From contig NZ_PCOQ01000001.1 of NCBI RefSeq assembly GCF_002975275.1, positions 434,001 to 498,000 on the forward strand: 64,000 nt of DNA. Direction: 5' to 3'. The position numbers and the translations under genes are program-made. This DNA comes from Achromobacter sp. MYb9 (GTDB lineage Bacteria; Pseudomonadota; Gammaproteobacteria; Burkholderiales; Burkholderiaceae_B). The notes below the pieces were generated by a model. It was given only the letters and a program-made list of their open reading frames with translations. It ran no database searches and was not told where the DNA came from. Of this stretch, positions 19,184-27,977 are shown one piece after another (the first letter of the stretch is position 1; the number at the start of each line of letters is the position of its first letter).

Positions 19184-19822
19184 TTATGCCAGCCGGGGCA
19201 TCAGCAGGTGGGGCGACAGCCGCAGGGTATCGATGCCGGCGCGCAGCATGCGTTCGACGCTGGGCCAGATATCGCCCTTCAGCCGGTCGGACCAGCAAAT
19301 GCTGTCGAACACGCCGTCCACCAGCGAATGCAGGTAGATATTGGACAGCCGCACATCCAGCGCCTGCGGCAGGTCCTTGCGTTCAACCGCGGCCCGCAGC
19401 AGCTTTTCGGATGTGCGCTGCGCGTAGCGTTCCCAGAGATCGCGGCGGCGCAGCAGCGGCGCATTCTCGTCGCTGCGTTCGCACTTCAGGTAGAGGATTT
19501 CCAGCACGCGCTGCATCGAGCCCTCTTCCGAGTAGATCCGGATGAACTGACGCATGGAGACATACAGGGATTCCAGGGCCTCGCCCTCGGTCGACACCTC
19601 GGTCAACGAGGCCGCTTCGCCCAAGGCCCGGTCGCACATGGCGATACAGACGTCGATCTTGTTCTTGTAGTGACCGTAGACGGCGCCCCGGGATACCCCC
19701 GCGTGGTCCGCGATGTCGCTCATGGTGGTGCTGGCCACCCCTTTGGACAGGAACACGTGTTCTGCCGCATCCAGGATACGGTCGCGGGTGCGTTGGGACT
19801 CTTCTTTCGTCTTGCGGGCCAT
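19184..19822 (-). CDS. axyZ: TetR-family repressor of the AxyXY-OprZ efflux pump
   Basis: A 212-residue TetR repressor beginning MARKTKEESQRTRDRILDAA, with the DNA-binding domain at about residues 10-57 (DIADHAGVSRGAVYGHYKNK). It is divergent from axyX, as described for axyZ in Achromobacter, and is a homologue of MexZ. Residue 29 is valine (SKGV29AST); the V29G change is the one reported in aminoglycoside-resistant clinical isolates, so the protein appears wild type at that site. The ATG at 19822 is preceded by GGAGA; a start five codons upstream is possible. Confidence 0.88.
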   Translation of the reverse strand: MARKTKEESQRTRDRILDAAEHVFLSKGVASTTMSDIADHAGVSRGAVYGHYKNKIDVCIAMCDRALGEAASLTEVSTEGEALESLYVSMRQFIRIYSEEGSMQRVLEILYLKCERSDENAPLLRRRDLWERYAQRTSEKLLRAAVERKDLPQALDVRLSNIYLHSLVDGVFDSICWSDRLKGDIWPSVERMLRAGIDTLRLSPHLLMPRLA

Positions 19823-19902
19823 GCAGGGAATCTCCATGAAAAGGGTTGAGGGAAAACGCGGAAAGACAAACGGCGGTTCACCGGGACGAGAGCCGCCATG
19901 CC

Positions 19903-19921
19903 CACACTGTTAAGAAGTGTG
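19903..19921. promoter_or_regulatory. inverted repeat in the axyZ-axyX divergent promoter region
   Basis: CACACT (19903-19908) and AGTGTG (19916-19921) form a 6-7-6 inverted repeat in the 245-base gap between axyZ and axyX. It overlaps a weak axyX promoter (TTAAGA 19910-19915, 16 bases, CATACT 19932-19937). It is a candidate AxyZ operator by position and symmetry only. Confidence 0.45.
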
Positions 19922-20067
19922 TAGCCGTGAGCATACTTTCCAACAAGATAATCAATCAATCGTGACGGATTAAATGATAGACTCGCCTCCCACCGGGAAA
20001 ACCCGCGCATTCCCGGCCTGGCACCGTCCCTGCCCTTCCCACGGGCACACCACAACAACAATCAAAA

Positions 20068-21237
20068 ATGAAGCAACGAGTCCCCTACAAAAAGCTCGCT
20101 TTTTCTTCCGTATTGGTTCTTATTACCGCCTGCTCGAAGCCGGCGCCGGAAGAACAGGCCAAGGCGCCCGCCGCAATTGGCGTCATCGTCGCCCGGGCCA
20201 CGCCCACCGCCGTCACCACCGACCTGCCGGGTCGCCTGGAGCCTTACCGCGAAGCTGAGGTGCGCGCACGCGTGGCCGGCATCGTCACCGAACGCCTGTA
20301 CGAGGAAGGCCAGGACGTCGCCCGCGGGACTGCGTTGTTCCAGATCGACCCGGCGCCCTTGCAGGCCGCGTACGACTCCGAAGCCGCCAACCTGGCTCGC
20401 GCCCAGGCCAACCTGTCGGCCGCCGCCGACAAAGTGCGCCGGTATGCGGACCTGGTGGGCGACCGCGCCATCAGCGAACGCGACCATGCCGAAAGCGTGG
20501 CCGATGAACGCCAGGCGCGCGCGCAAGTCGCCCTGGCGCGCGCCAACCTGCAAAGCGCCAGGTTGCGCCTGGGGTATGCCCGCGTCACGTCACCCATCGA
20601 CGGCCGCGCCCGGCGCGCGCTGGTCACGGAGGGTGCGCTGGTGGGCGAAGGCCAGGCCACGCCGCTGACGGTCGTGCAGCAGATCGACCCCATCTACGTG
20701 AACTTCGCCCAACCCGCCGCCGAGGTGATGCAACTGCAGAAGCAGATCCGCGCGGGCGCGCTGCAAGGCGTCGCGCCGGACCAGGTGCGGGTGTGGCTGG
20801 TGCTGCCCGACGGGTCGGAACACGCGCAGAGCGGGACGCTGTCGTTCGCGGATCTGGCGGTGGACCCTGGCACCGACAACGTGACGATGCGGGCGCTGTT
20901 CGACAACCCCGGCCGTGACTTGCTGCCCGGCATGTACGTGCGCGTGCGGCTGGAACAGGCGATCAACCGCGACGCCTATCTGGTGCCGCGCGACGCGCTG
21001 TTGCGCACCGCCGAAGGCGCGCACCTGCTGGCGGCGGACCAGGCGGGCGAGCTACGCCGCGTTCCGGTCGCCGCGCATCGGCTGCAAGGGCCGAACTGGA
21101 TCATCACGCAGGGCCTGACAGGCGGCGAACGCATCGTCGTGGAAAACGCCGCCCAGCTGGCCGTGGGCCAGAAGATCAAGCCCATTGAAAAACCGGCCCC
21201 GGGCGCGCAAACCGCCGCCAAGGGCCAGAAGGGATAA
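20068..21237 (+). CDS. axyX: RND efflux periplasmic adaptor AxyX
   Basis: A 389-residue membrane-fusion lipoprotein linking the RND pump to the outer-membrane channel. The signal sequence ends in a lipobox with Cys22 (LITAC). A lipoyl/hairpin region spans about residues 55-180 (DLPGRLEPYREAEVRARVAG and the coiled coil AQANLSAAADKVRRY), followed by beta-barrel and membrane-proximal domains. It is the first gene of the axyXY-oprZ operon, the MexXY-OprM-type pump of Achromobacter that exports aminoglycosides, some cephalosporins, fluoroquinolones and tetracyclines. The name is assigned from the axyZ-linked architecture and family match. Confidence 0.88.
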   Translation: MKQRVPYKKLAFSSVLVLITACSKPAPEEQAKAPAAIGVIVARATPTAVTTDLPGRLEPYREAEVRARVAGIVTERLYEEGQDVARGTALFQIDPAPLQAAYDSEAANLARAQANLSAAADKVRRYADLVGDRAISERDHAESVADERQARAQVALARANLQSARLRLGYARVTSPIDGRARRALVTEGALVGEGQATPLTVVQQIDPIYVNFAQPAAEVMQLQKQIRAGALQGVAPDQVRVWLVLPDGSEHAQSGTLSFADLAVDPGTDNVTMRALFDNPGRDLLPGMYVRVRLEQAINRDAYLVPRDALLRTAEGAHLLAADQAGELRRVPVAAHRLQGPNWIITQGLTGGERIVVENAAQLAVGQKIKPIEKPAPGAQTAAKGQKG

Positions 21238-21240
21238 GCC

Positions 21241-24200
21241 ATGGCGCGTTTCTTTATCGATCGCCCCGTTTTCGCGTGGGTGATCTCGCTGCTGATCATG
21301 CTGACCGGCATCCTGTCGATACGCGCGCTGCCGGTGGCGCAATACCCGGACATCGCGCCGCCCGTCGTCAACATCGGCGCGAGCTATCCCGGCGCGTCCG
21401 CCCAGGTGGTCGAAGAGGCGGTCACCGCCATCATCGAACGCGAGATGAACGGCGCGCCGGGCCTGATGTATACCTCGTCCACCAGCGACTCCACTGGCTG
21501 GGCCAGCATCAACCTGACCTTCAAGCAAGGCACCAACCCGGACATCGCCGCCGTGGAAGTGCAGAACCGCTTGAAGGCAGTAGAGCCGCGCCTGCCCGAA
21601 TCCGTGCGGCGCGACGGCGTTCGCGTGGAAAAAGCGGCCGACAACATCCAGCTGGTCGTGTCCTTGAAGTCTGACGGGCGCCTGGACGACATCCAGCTGG
21701 GCGAACTGGCGGCCTCCAATGTGTTGCAGGCGCTGCGCCGCGTGGAAGGCGTGGGCAAGGTGCAGTCGTTCGGCGCGGAAGCGGCGATGCGCATCTGGCC
21801 CGATCCCGCCAAGCTGACCGCCATGTCGCTGACGCCCGGCGATATCACGCGCGCCCTGCGCGACCACAACGCGCGCGTCACCATCGGCGAGCTGGGCAAC
21901 CAGGCCGTGCCGAACGACGCGCCGCTGAACGCCAGCATCGTGGCGGGGGAATCCCTGCACACGCCTGAACAGTTCGCCAACATTCCGCTGCGCACGCAAC
22001 CCGGCGGCGCCACGTTGCGACTGAAGGACGTGGCCCGCGTGGAGCTGGGCGGCACCGACTACATGTACCTGTCGCGTGTGAACGGCATGACCGCCACCGG
22101 ACTGGGCATCAAGCTGGCGCCCGGGTCGAACGCCGTGGAAACCACGCGCCGCATCCGCGCCACCATGGACGAGCTGGCGCAGTACTTCCCGCCCGGCGTC
22201 ACCTACGATCTGCCTTACGAAACGTCGTCCTTTGTCGAGATCTCGATCCAGAAAGTGCTGATGACGCTGCTGGAGGCCGTGGCCCTGGTGTTCTGCGTGA
22301 TGTATCTGTTCATGCAGAACGCCCGCGCCACGCTCATCCCGACGCTGGTGGTGCCGGTGGCGCTTCTGGGCACGCTGGGCGTGATGCTGTGGCTGGGATT
22401 TTCCATCAACGTGCTGACCATGTTCGGCATGGTGCTGGCCATCGGCATCCTGGTGGACGATGCCATCGTGGTGGTCGAAAACGTGGAACGCATCATGACT
22501 GAGGACGGCCTGTCGGCCCACGACGCCACCGTGCGCGCCATGGGCCAGATCAGCGGCGCCATCATGGGCATCACGGTCGTGTTGGTGTCGGTGTTCGTGC
22601 CGATGGCGTTCTTCGACGGCGCGGTCGGCAACATCTACCGGCAGTTCGCGGTGACGCTGGCGGTGTCGATCGCGTTCTCGGCATTCCTGGCCCTGTCGCT
22701 GACGCCGGCGCTGTGCGCGACGCTGCTGAAGCCCGTGCCGGCGGGCCATCACGAAAAGCGCGGATTCTTCGGCTGGTTCAACCGCGCCTTCGCCCGCTTG
22801 ACCGACCGCTACACGGCCCGCGTGGCAGGCGTGCTGGCCCGGCCGGTGCGCTTCGGGCTGGCCTATCTGGCCGTCATCGCCGCCGTGGCGTTCCTGTTCA
22901 TCCGGCTGCCTGCTTCGTTCCTGCCCGACGAAGACCAGGGCAGCTTCATGGCCATGGTCATCTTGCCGCAGGGCACGCCGCAAAGCGACACGATGGCGCT
23001 GGTGAAGGAGGTGGAACGCTACATGCTGGACCACGAGCCGGTCGCGTTCGTGTATTCGGTCAATGGTTTCAGCCTGTACGGCAGCGGGCCGAATTCGGCG
23101 ATGTTCTTCGTCACGCTGAAAGACTGGAAGGAACGGCGCGACGCCGGCATGCACGTGGACGCCGTGGTGAAACGCATCAACGAGGCCTTTGCCGAACGCA
23201 AGAACGCGACGGTGCTGGCGCTGAATTCCCCGCCCCTGCCAGACCTGGGTTCGACCTCGGGCTTCGATTTCCGGCTGCAAGACCGGACGGGCCTGGGCTA
23301 TCAGGCCCTGACCCTGGCGCGCCAGCAGATGCTGACCGCTGCCGCCAGGCATCCGGCCCTGTCCGAAGTGGTGTTCGCGGGCCAGGAAGAGGCGCCGCAG
23401 CTGCGGCTGAACATTGACCGCGACAAGGCGCAAGCCATGGGCGTGACCGTGGACGAGATCAATACGGCGCTGGCGGTGATGTACGGGTCGGACTATATCG
23501 GCGACTTCATGCACAACGGCCAGGTACGGCGCGTGACGGTGCAGGCGGATGGCAAGAGCCGCGTCGACGTGGACGACGTGTCGCGCCTGCATGTGCGCAA
23601 CGTCCAAGGCCAGATGGTGCCGCTTTCCGCGTTCACCACGTTGGCATGGACGATGGGCCCGCCGCAGCTCAGCCGCTACAACGGTTTTCCCGCGTTCACG
23701 ATCAACGGGTCGGCGGCCAAGGGGCACAGCAGCGGCGAGGCCATGCGCGCCATGGAGGAGCTGGCCGCCGAACTGCCGCGCGGCATCGGCTTTGACTGGT
23801 CGGGCCAGTCTTATGAGGAACGGCTGTCGGGCAACCAGGCGGCCGCGCTGTTCGCCTTGTCGGTGCTGATCGTATTCCTGGCGCTGGCCGCGCTGTATGA
23901 AAGCTGGACCATCCCGCTGGCCGTGATCCTGGTGGTGCCGCTAGGCGTGATCGGCGCCGTGCTGGGCGTGACCTTGCGCGGCATGCCCAACGACATCTAC
24001 TTCAAGGTGGGCCTGATCGCCACCATCGGCTTGTCGGCCAAGAACGCGATTCTGATCGTGGAGGTGGCCAAGGACCTGGTGCGCGACGGCCAGGGGCTGG
24101 TCTCGGCCACGCTGGAGGCCGCGCGGCTGCGGTTGCGGCCGATCGTGATGACGTCGCTGGCCTTCGGCGTGGGCGTGCTGCCGCTGGCGCTGGCCACCGG

Positions 24201-24378
24201 GGCAGCCTCGGGCGCGCAGGCGGCGATCGGCACCGGCGTGCTGGGCGGCATCATCACCGCGACGGTACTGGCGATTTTCCTGGTGCCGCTGTTTTTTCTG
24301 ATCGTGGGCCGCCTGTTTGGCGGGCGCGCCCGCCCCGCTGCCCCAACCGGCCGCGACACCGTGGAGACCTCGCCATGA
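21241..24378 (+). CDS. axyY: RND multidrug efflux transporter AxyY
   Basis: A 1045-residue inner-membrane proton/drug antiporter of the HAE1 family (AcrB, MexB, MexY). It starts MARFFIDRPVFAWVISLLIM, the usual first helix. The proton-relay aspartates of helix 4 are D406 and D407 (GILVDDAIVVVENVERIM). Two large periplasmic loops and a duplicated six-helix pattern are present, and helix 10-12 motifs such as KNAILIVEVAKD are conserved. It is three bases after axyX and overlaps oprZ by four bases, so the operon is translationally coupled. Confidence 0.92.
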   Translation: MARFFIDRPVFAWVISLLIMLTGILSIRALPVAQYPDIAPPVVNIGASYPGASAQVVEEAVTAIIEREMNGAPGLMYTSSTSDSTGWASINLTFKQGTNPDIAAVEVQNRLKAVEPRLPESVRRDGVRVEKAADNIQLVVSLKSDGRLDDIQLGELAASNVLQALRRVEGVGKVQSFGAEAAMRIWPDPAKLTAMSLTPGDITRALRDHNARVTIGELGNQAVPNDAPLNASIVAGESLHTPEQFANIPLRTQPGGATLRLKDVARVELGGTDYMYLSRVNGMTATGLGIKLAPGSNAVETTRRIRATMDELAQYFPPGVTYDLPYETSSFVEISIQKVLMTLLEAVALVFCVMYLFMQNARATLIPTLVVPVALLGTLGVMLWLGFSINVLTMFGMVLAIGILVDDAIVVVENVERIMTEDGLSAHDATVRAMGQISGAIMGITVVLVSVFVPMAFFDGAVGNIYRQFAVTLAVSIAFSAFLALSLTPALCATLLKPVPAGHHEKRGFFGWFNRAFARLTDRYTARVAGVLARPVRFGLAYLAVIAAVAFLFIRLPASFLPDEDQGSFMAMVILPQGTPQSDTMALVKEVERYMLDHEPVAFVYSVNGFSLYGSGPNSAMFFVTLKDWKERRDAGMHVDAVVKRINEAFAERKNATVLALNSPPLPDLGSTSGFDFRLQDRTGLGYQALTLARQQMLTAAARHPALSEVVFAGQEEAPQLRLNIDRDKAQAMGVTVDEINTALAVMYGSDYIGDFMHNGQVRRVTVQADGKSRVDVDDVSRLHVRNVQGQMVPLSAFTTLAWTMGPPQLSRYNGFPAFTINGSAAKGHSSGEAMRAMEELAAELPRGIGFDWSGQSYEERLSGNQAAALFALSVLIVFLALAALYESWTIPLAVILVVPLGVIGAVLGVTLRGMPNDIYFKVGLIATIGLSAKNAILIVEVAKDLVRDGQGLVSATLEAARLRLRPIVMTSLAFGVGVLPLALATGAASGAQAAIGTGVLGGIITATVLAIFLVPLFFLIVGRLFGGRARPAAPTGRDTVETSP

Positions 24379-25763
24379 AAGCCATGGCCATGAGCCTATT
24401 GGCGGCGGCGCTGGCGGGCTGCTCGCTGGCGCCCGTGCATGAACGCCCCGCCGCGCCCATTCCCCAGGCCTACGACACACCCGCAGAAGACGGGCAGGCC
24501 GGCATGCCCCAGGACTGGCGCGCCTATTTCGCCGACCCCGCACTGCAGGCCTGGATCGACGCGTCGTTGCGGAACAACCGCAATCTGCGGGTGGCGGCCT
24601 TGCGTATCCAGGAGGCTCGCGCGCTGTACGGCGTGCAGCAGGCCGACCGGTTGCCGGCCGTGGACGGCCGTGGCGAGTTCAGCCGGGGCCGCAGCGTGGA
24701 ACCGGGCCAGGACCCGATGCCGGTGGCGAACCGCTATCGCGCCGCCGTCGGTATCACCGCGTTTGAACTGGACTTTTTCGGCCGCGTGAAAAGCTTGAGC
24801 GACGCCGCCTTGGAACGCTATCTGGCGACCGAAGAGGCGCATCGCGCCGCCACCTTGTCGCTGGTGGCCGAGACCGCCACGGCGGTGTTCAACCAGCGTT
24901 CGCTGGCCGAGCAACTGCGCCTGACCGACAGCACGCTGGCGCTGCGCGAAGCAACGTTGAAAATCACCCAGCGCCGCTACGACGCGGGGTTGGAAACCGC
25001 GATCGGGCTGCGCACCGCGCAGATGCTGGTGGAATCTTCCCGCGCGACCCATGCGGCGCTCAGCCGCGAATACCGCCAGGCCGTTCACGCCCTGGGCCTG
25101 TTGGCGGGCGACTTCTCCTTGCCCGCCGGGACCGATGCCGTGTCACTCGAAAACCAGAGCCTGACACCGCTGGCGGCCGGCTTGCCGTCGACGCTGCTGA
25201 CGCTACGGCCCGATCTGCGCCAGGCCGAGAACCTGTTGCGGGCCGCCAATGCCGATATCGGCGCGGCACGGGCGGCGTTCTTCCCTTCGGTTCAGTTGAC
25301 GACCGACATCGGCACCACGGCCAGCAGCTTCTCGGATCTGTTCGGGTCAGGCACGGGCAACTGGGTCTTCATGCCCACCTTGACGCTGCCTGTCTTCAAT
25401 GCCGGCCGCAACCGCGCCAACCTGTCGTTGGCCGAAACACGCAAGGACATCGCGGTAGCGCAGTATGAAGGCAGCATCCAGCTGGCCTTCCGCGAGGTGG
25501 CCGACGCGCTGTCCGCGCGCGACACCCTGCGCACGCAGATCGACGCCCAGCGCAAGGTGCGCGACGCCGACCGAGAGCGCCAGCGGCTGGCCGAACGGCG
25601 CTATGACCGCGGTGTGGCCGGTTATCTGGAAATGCTGGAAGCCCAGCGCAGCCTGTTCGAATCCGAGCAAGACTACATCCGGCTGCAGCAGCGCCGGCTG
25701 GTCAACGCGGTGGAACTGTACAAGGCGCTGGGCGGGTGGGACACCCCGGGCGCCGCGTATTAG
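24375..25763 (+). CDS. oprZ: outer-membrane efflux channel OprZ
   Basis: A 462-residue TolC-like lipoprotein of the NodT/OprM family with lipobox Cys16 (LAGCSLAPVHERP). Two repeats of the outer-membrane efflux fold are visible, with periplasmic helices such as RIQEARALYGVQQADRLPAVDG and RAANADIGAARAAFFPSVQL. It starts in an ATGA overlap with axyY and completes the tripartite pump. Its end overlaps the end of the convergent regulator gene by four bases. Confidence 0.9.
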   Translation: MKAMAMSLLAAALAGCSLAPVHERPAAPIPQAYDTPAEDGQAGMPQDWRAYFADPALQAWIDASLRNNRNLRVAALRIQEARALYGVQQADRLPAVDGRGEFSRGRSVEPGQDPMPVANRYRAAVGITAFELDFFGRVKSLSDAALERYLATEEAHRAATLSLVAETATAVFNQRSLAEQLRLTDSTLALREATLKITQRRYDAGLETAIGLRTAQMLVESSRATHAALSREYRQAVHALGLLAGDFSLPAGTDAVSLENQSLTPLAAGLPSTLLTLRPDLRQAENLLRAANADIGAARAAFFPSVQLTTDIGTTASSFSDLFGSGTGNWVFMPTLTLPVFNAGRNRANLSLAETRKDIAVAQYEGSIQLAFREVADALSARDTLRTQIDAQRKVRDADRERQRLAERRYDRGVAGYLEMLEAQRSLFESEQDYIRLQQRRLVNAVELYKALGGWDTPGAAY

Positions 25764-26419
25764 CCCGTGGCGCTGACGCGGTATGCGCACCGCCTTGCGC
25801 CGGCAAGGATGTGCTCTTCACGATCGACCTTCACGCCCTCGCCCAGCACATTGCGGAACAGTTCCAGCTCGCTGCGGCAAAAGCCCATACAGGCTTTGGC
25901 CGCAGAGCAGATGGGGCAGTGGTTTTCAATGAAGAGATAGTCCGAGCCGTCCTTGCGCAGCTCGGCCATATAGCCTTCGGAAGCACGCACCTGCACCAGG
26001 CGTTCCAGCCGCCCGGCCAGGTCCTTGGCGCCGAGCATCGCCTGGTGGTAGCTGTTCAGCATGGCGGTTTCGCGCACCTGGATCAGCTTTTCCACGCCTT
26101 CGTCGCCGAACACCTGGCGCACCGCCCCGATCATCTGCACCGTCATTTCGGCGTGCGTATCCGGAAAACGGCCATGGCCGGCTTCCGTCAGGTACCAGAT
26201 CTGCGTGGGCCGGCCGCGCCCGGCGCTATGGCTTTCGGAGTCGACCAGCCCGTCCGCATGCAGCCGCGTCATCTGCTGGCGCACCGCTTCCGCCGTGAGG
26301 TCCATGGCCTTTGCGATGACCGCGACCGATTGCGGGCCGCGCGTCTTCAAGGTCATGAGCACGCGGTCCGCCGGCTGATGCGGCATCCAGGTAACGGGTT
26401 GGGGCAGACTGTCAGACAT
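25760..26419 (-). CDS. winged-helix regulator with C-terminal cysteine cluster (SufR/ArsR-like)
   Basis: A 219-residue regulator. An N-terminal winged helix (about 14-80, TLKTRGPQSVAVIAKAMDLTAEAVRQQMTRL) is followed by a helical linker and a cysteine-rich end: Cys168, Cys171, Cys177, Cys181 and Cys211. The spacing resembles the predicted ArsR-like group that includes the iron-sulfur-sensing SufR. I infer a metal or Fe-S cluster but cannot prove it. It lies 53 bases after the outer-membrane gene of the MexI-like pump on the same strand, so it may be the fourth gene of that operon. Confidence 0.75.
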   Translation of the reverse strand: MSDSLPQPVTWMPHQPADRVLMTLKTRGPQSVAVIAKAMDLTAEAVRQQMTRLHADGLVDSESHSAGRGRPTQIWYLTEAGHGRFPDTHAEMTVQMIGAVRQVFGDEGVEKLIQVRETAMLNSYHQAMLGAKDLAGRLERLVQVRASEGYMAELRKDGSDYLFIENHCPICSAAKACMGFCRSELELFRNVLGEGVKVDREEHILAGARRCAYRVSATG

Positions 26420-26472
26420 GACGATAACGGAACTCCAGTTTTTCCCTATGGTGCCACGAACCGGGGCGAAGG

Positions 26473-27966
26473 TCAGCCGGCGGGCCCACCTGGCACCGCG
26501 GACCCATCCGGCACCGCCGATCCATCGGCGGCGGCTATCGTTCCATCGCGCCCCGCCTCCCAACCGCCGCCCAGCGCCTTGTACAGCGCGATCAGGCGAG
26601 TGTAGGACTCGGTTTCGGCCACGGCCACGGCATCCTGGGCGCGCAAAAGCGTACGCTGCGCATCCAGCACCGTCAAATACGGGGCGCTGCCTTCCCGGTA
26701 GCGCAACTGCGCCAGACCGGCCGCCCGGCTGCTGTGCTGGGCGGCCTGCGCCAGATTGCCCAGCCGCTGCTGCGTCTGGCCAAATTCGGTCAACGCGGCT
26801 TCCAGCTCTTCCACCGCCCGCAGCACGGTCTGTTCGTAACGCGCCACTTCCCCCTGCGACCGCGCCACGGCCCCGCGCTTTCTCGCCAGCGCTGTCGGCA
26901 AATGGAACGCCGGCCAGTTCACGCCCGACGCCACGCTGAACGCGCGGCTGGACGACGAACCGAAGTCCGCCCCGCGCAACGCGACAAAGCCCAGGAACCC
27001 GCCCAGATCGATACGCGGATAGAGTTCGGCGGTTGCCACGCCCACGTCGGCATTGGCGGCGGCCATATTGCGTTCGGCCGCGGCGATGTCGGGACGCCGC
27101 GACAGCAAGGCGCCCACGTCCCCGATCGGCAGGCGCGCGGTCAATGGCGCCAGGGGCGTACCGGCGTCCAGTTCACCCAGCTCCACGGGCCGCAGCCCGG
27201 CCAGCACCGCGATGCGGTACCGCGCCAGCCGTCTTGCCGTTTCCTGCACCGGCACGCTGGCCTGCACGGTTTCCAGTTCGGCCCGCGCGCTGGCCAGGTC
27301 GCCCTCGTCGCCGCGGCCGGCCGACACCATCGCCTGGGTCACGCGCAGGCTGTCGCGCTGGCTATCCAGATTGGCGCGCGCCACGGCAAGCCGCTGTTCA
27401 GCGCCGCGCAGCTCGAAATAATTGCGCGCTACCTCCGCCGCGACCACGATGCGGGCTTGGGCCAGGTCAGCCGCCTGAGCTTCGCTGCGTGCCGCCGCGC
27501 TCTCGGCCGTCCGGCGCAGGCGGCCGAACAGGTCCAGCTCCCAGGTGGCGTCGAAGCCGGCCCGGTAGCTTTGGGCCAGATTGCGTTGCCCGGCCGCGCC
27601 CGCGTTGGCCTGGGACAGGCTGCGCTCGTAGCGGCCATCCAGGGTGACCGCGGGCAACTGGTCCAGCTCTTTCTCGTCCAACACGGCGCGGGATTCGGCC
27701 AGCCGGGCCTGGGCGATCCGGATGTCGTGATTGCGGGACAGCGCCAGGCCGATCAGGCGGTCCAGCTGCGGATCCTGCAATTGCCGCCACCAGTCCTGCT
27801 GCACCCGGTCCGTGGAAAACAGCGCCTGCTCGGGGCTGGCCAGGGCCACGGGCGCGGCCTGCGGTTTTTGATAATCGGGCCCGACCGCGCACCCGGCAGT
27901 GGCCAGGGCGGCCAACAGCACGGCAATGCCGCGGCGCAGGCGCTGAGAATGAAGATGAGGATTCAT
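26473..27966 (-). CDS. outer-membrane efflux lipoprotein of the MexI-like pump (NodT family)
   Basis: A 497-residue TolC-like protein with signal peptide and lipobox Cys26 (ATAGCAVGPDYQKP). Duplicated efflux repeats include LALSRNHDIRIAQARLAESRAVLDEKELDQLPAVTL and AAANADVGVATAELYPRIDLGG. It follows the RND gene by 11 bases and is the channel of this tripartite system. The last 30 or so residues are rich in glycine, alanine and proline, with repeated SAVPDG/SAVPGG units, an unusual low-complexity tail. Confidence 0.9.
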   Translation of the reverse strand: MNPHLHSQRLRRGIAVLLAALATAGCAVGPDYQKPQAAPVALASPEQALFSTDRVQQDWWRQLQDPQLDRLIGLALSRNHDIRIAQARLAESRAVLDEKELDQLPAVTLDGRYERSLSQANAGAAGQRNLAQSYRAGFDATWELDLFGRLRRTAESAAARSEAQAADLAQARIVVAAEVARNYFELRGAEQRLAVARANLDSQRDSLRVTQAMVSAGRGDEGDLASARAELETVQASVPVQETARRLARYRIAVLAGLRPVELGELDAGTPLAPLTARLPIGDVGALLSRRPDIAAAERNMAAANADVGVATAELYPRIDLGGFLGFVALRGADFGSSSSRAFSVASGVNWPAFHLPTALARKRGAVARSQGEVARYEQTVLRAVEELEAALTEFGQTQQRLGNLAQAAQHSSRAAGLAQLRYREGSAPYLTVLDAQRTLLRAQDAVAVAETESYTRLIALYKALGGGWEAGRDGTIAAADGSAVPDGSAVPGGPAG

Positions 27967-27977
27967 GATCGGTTCCT

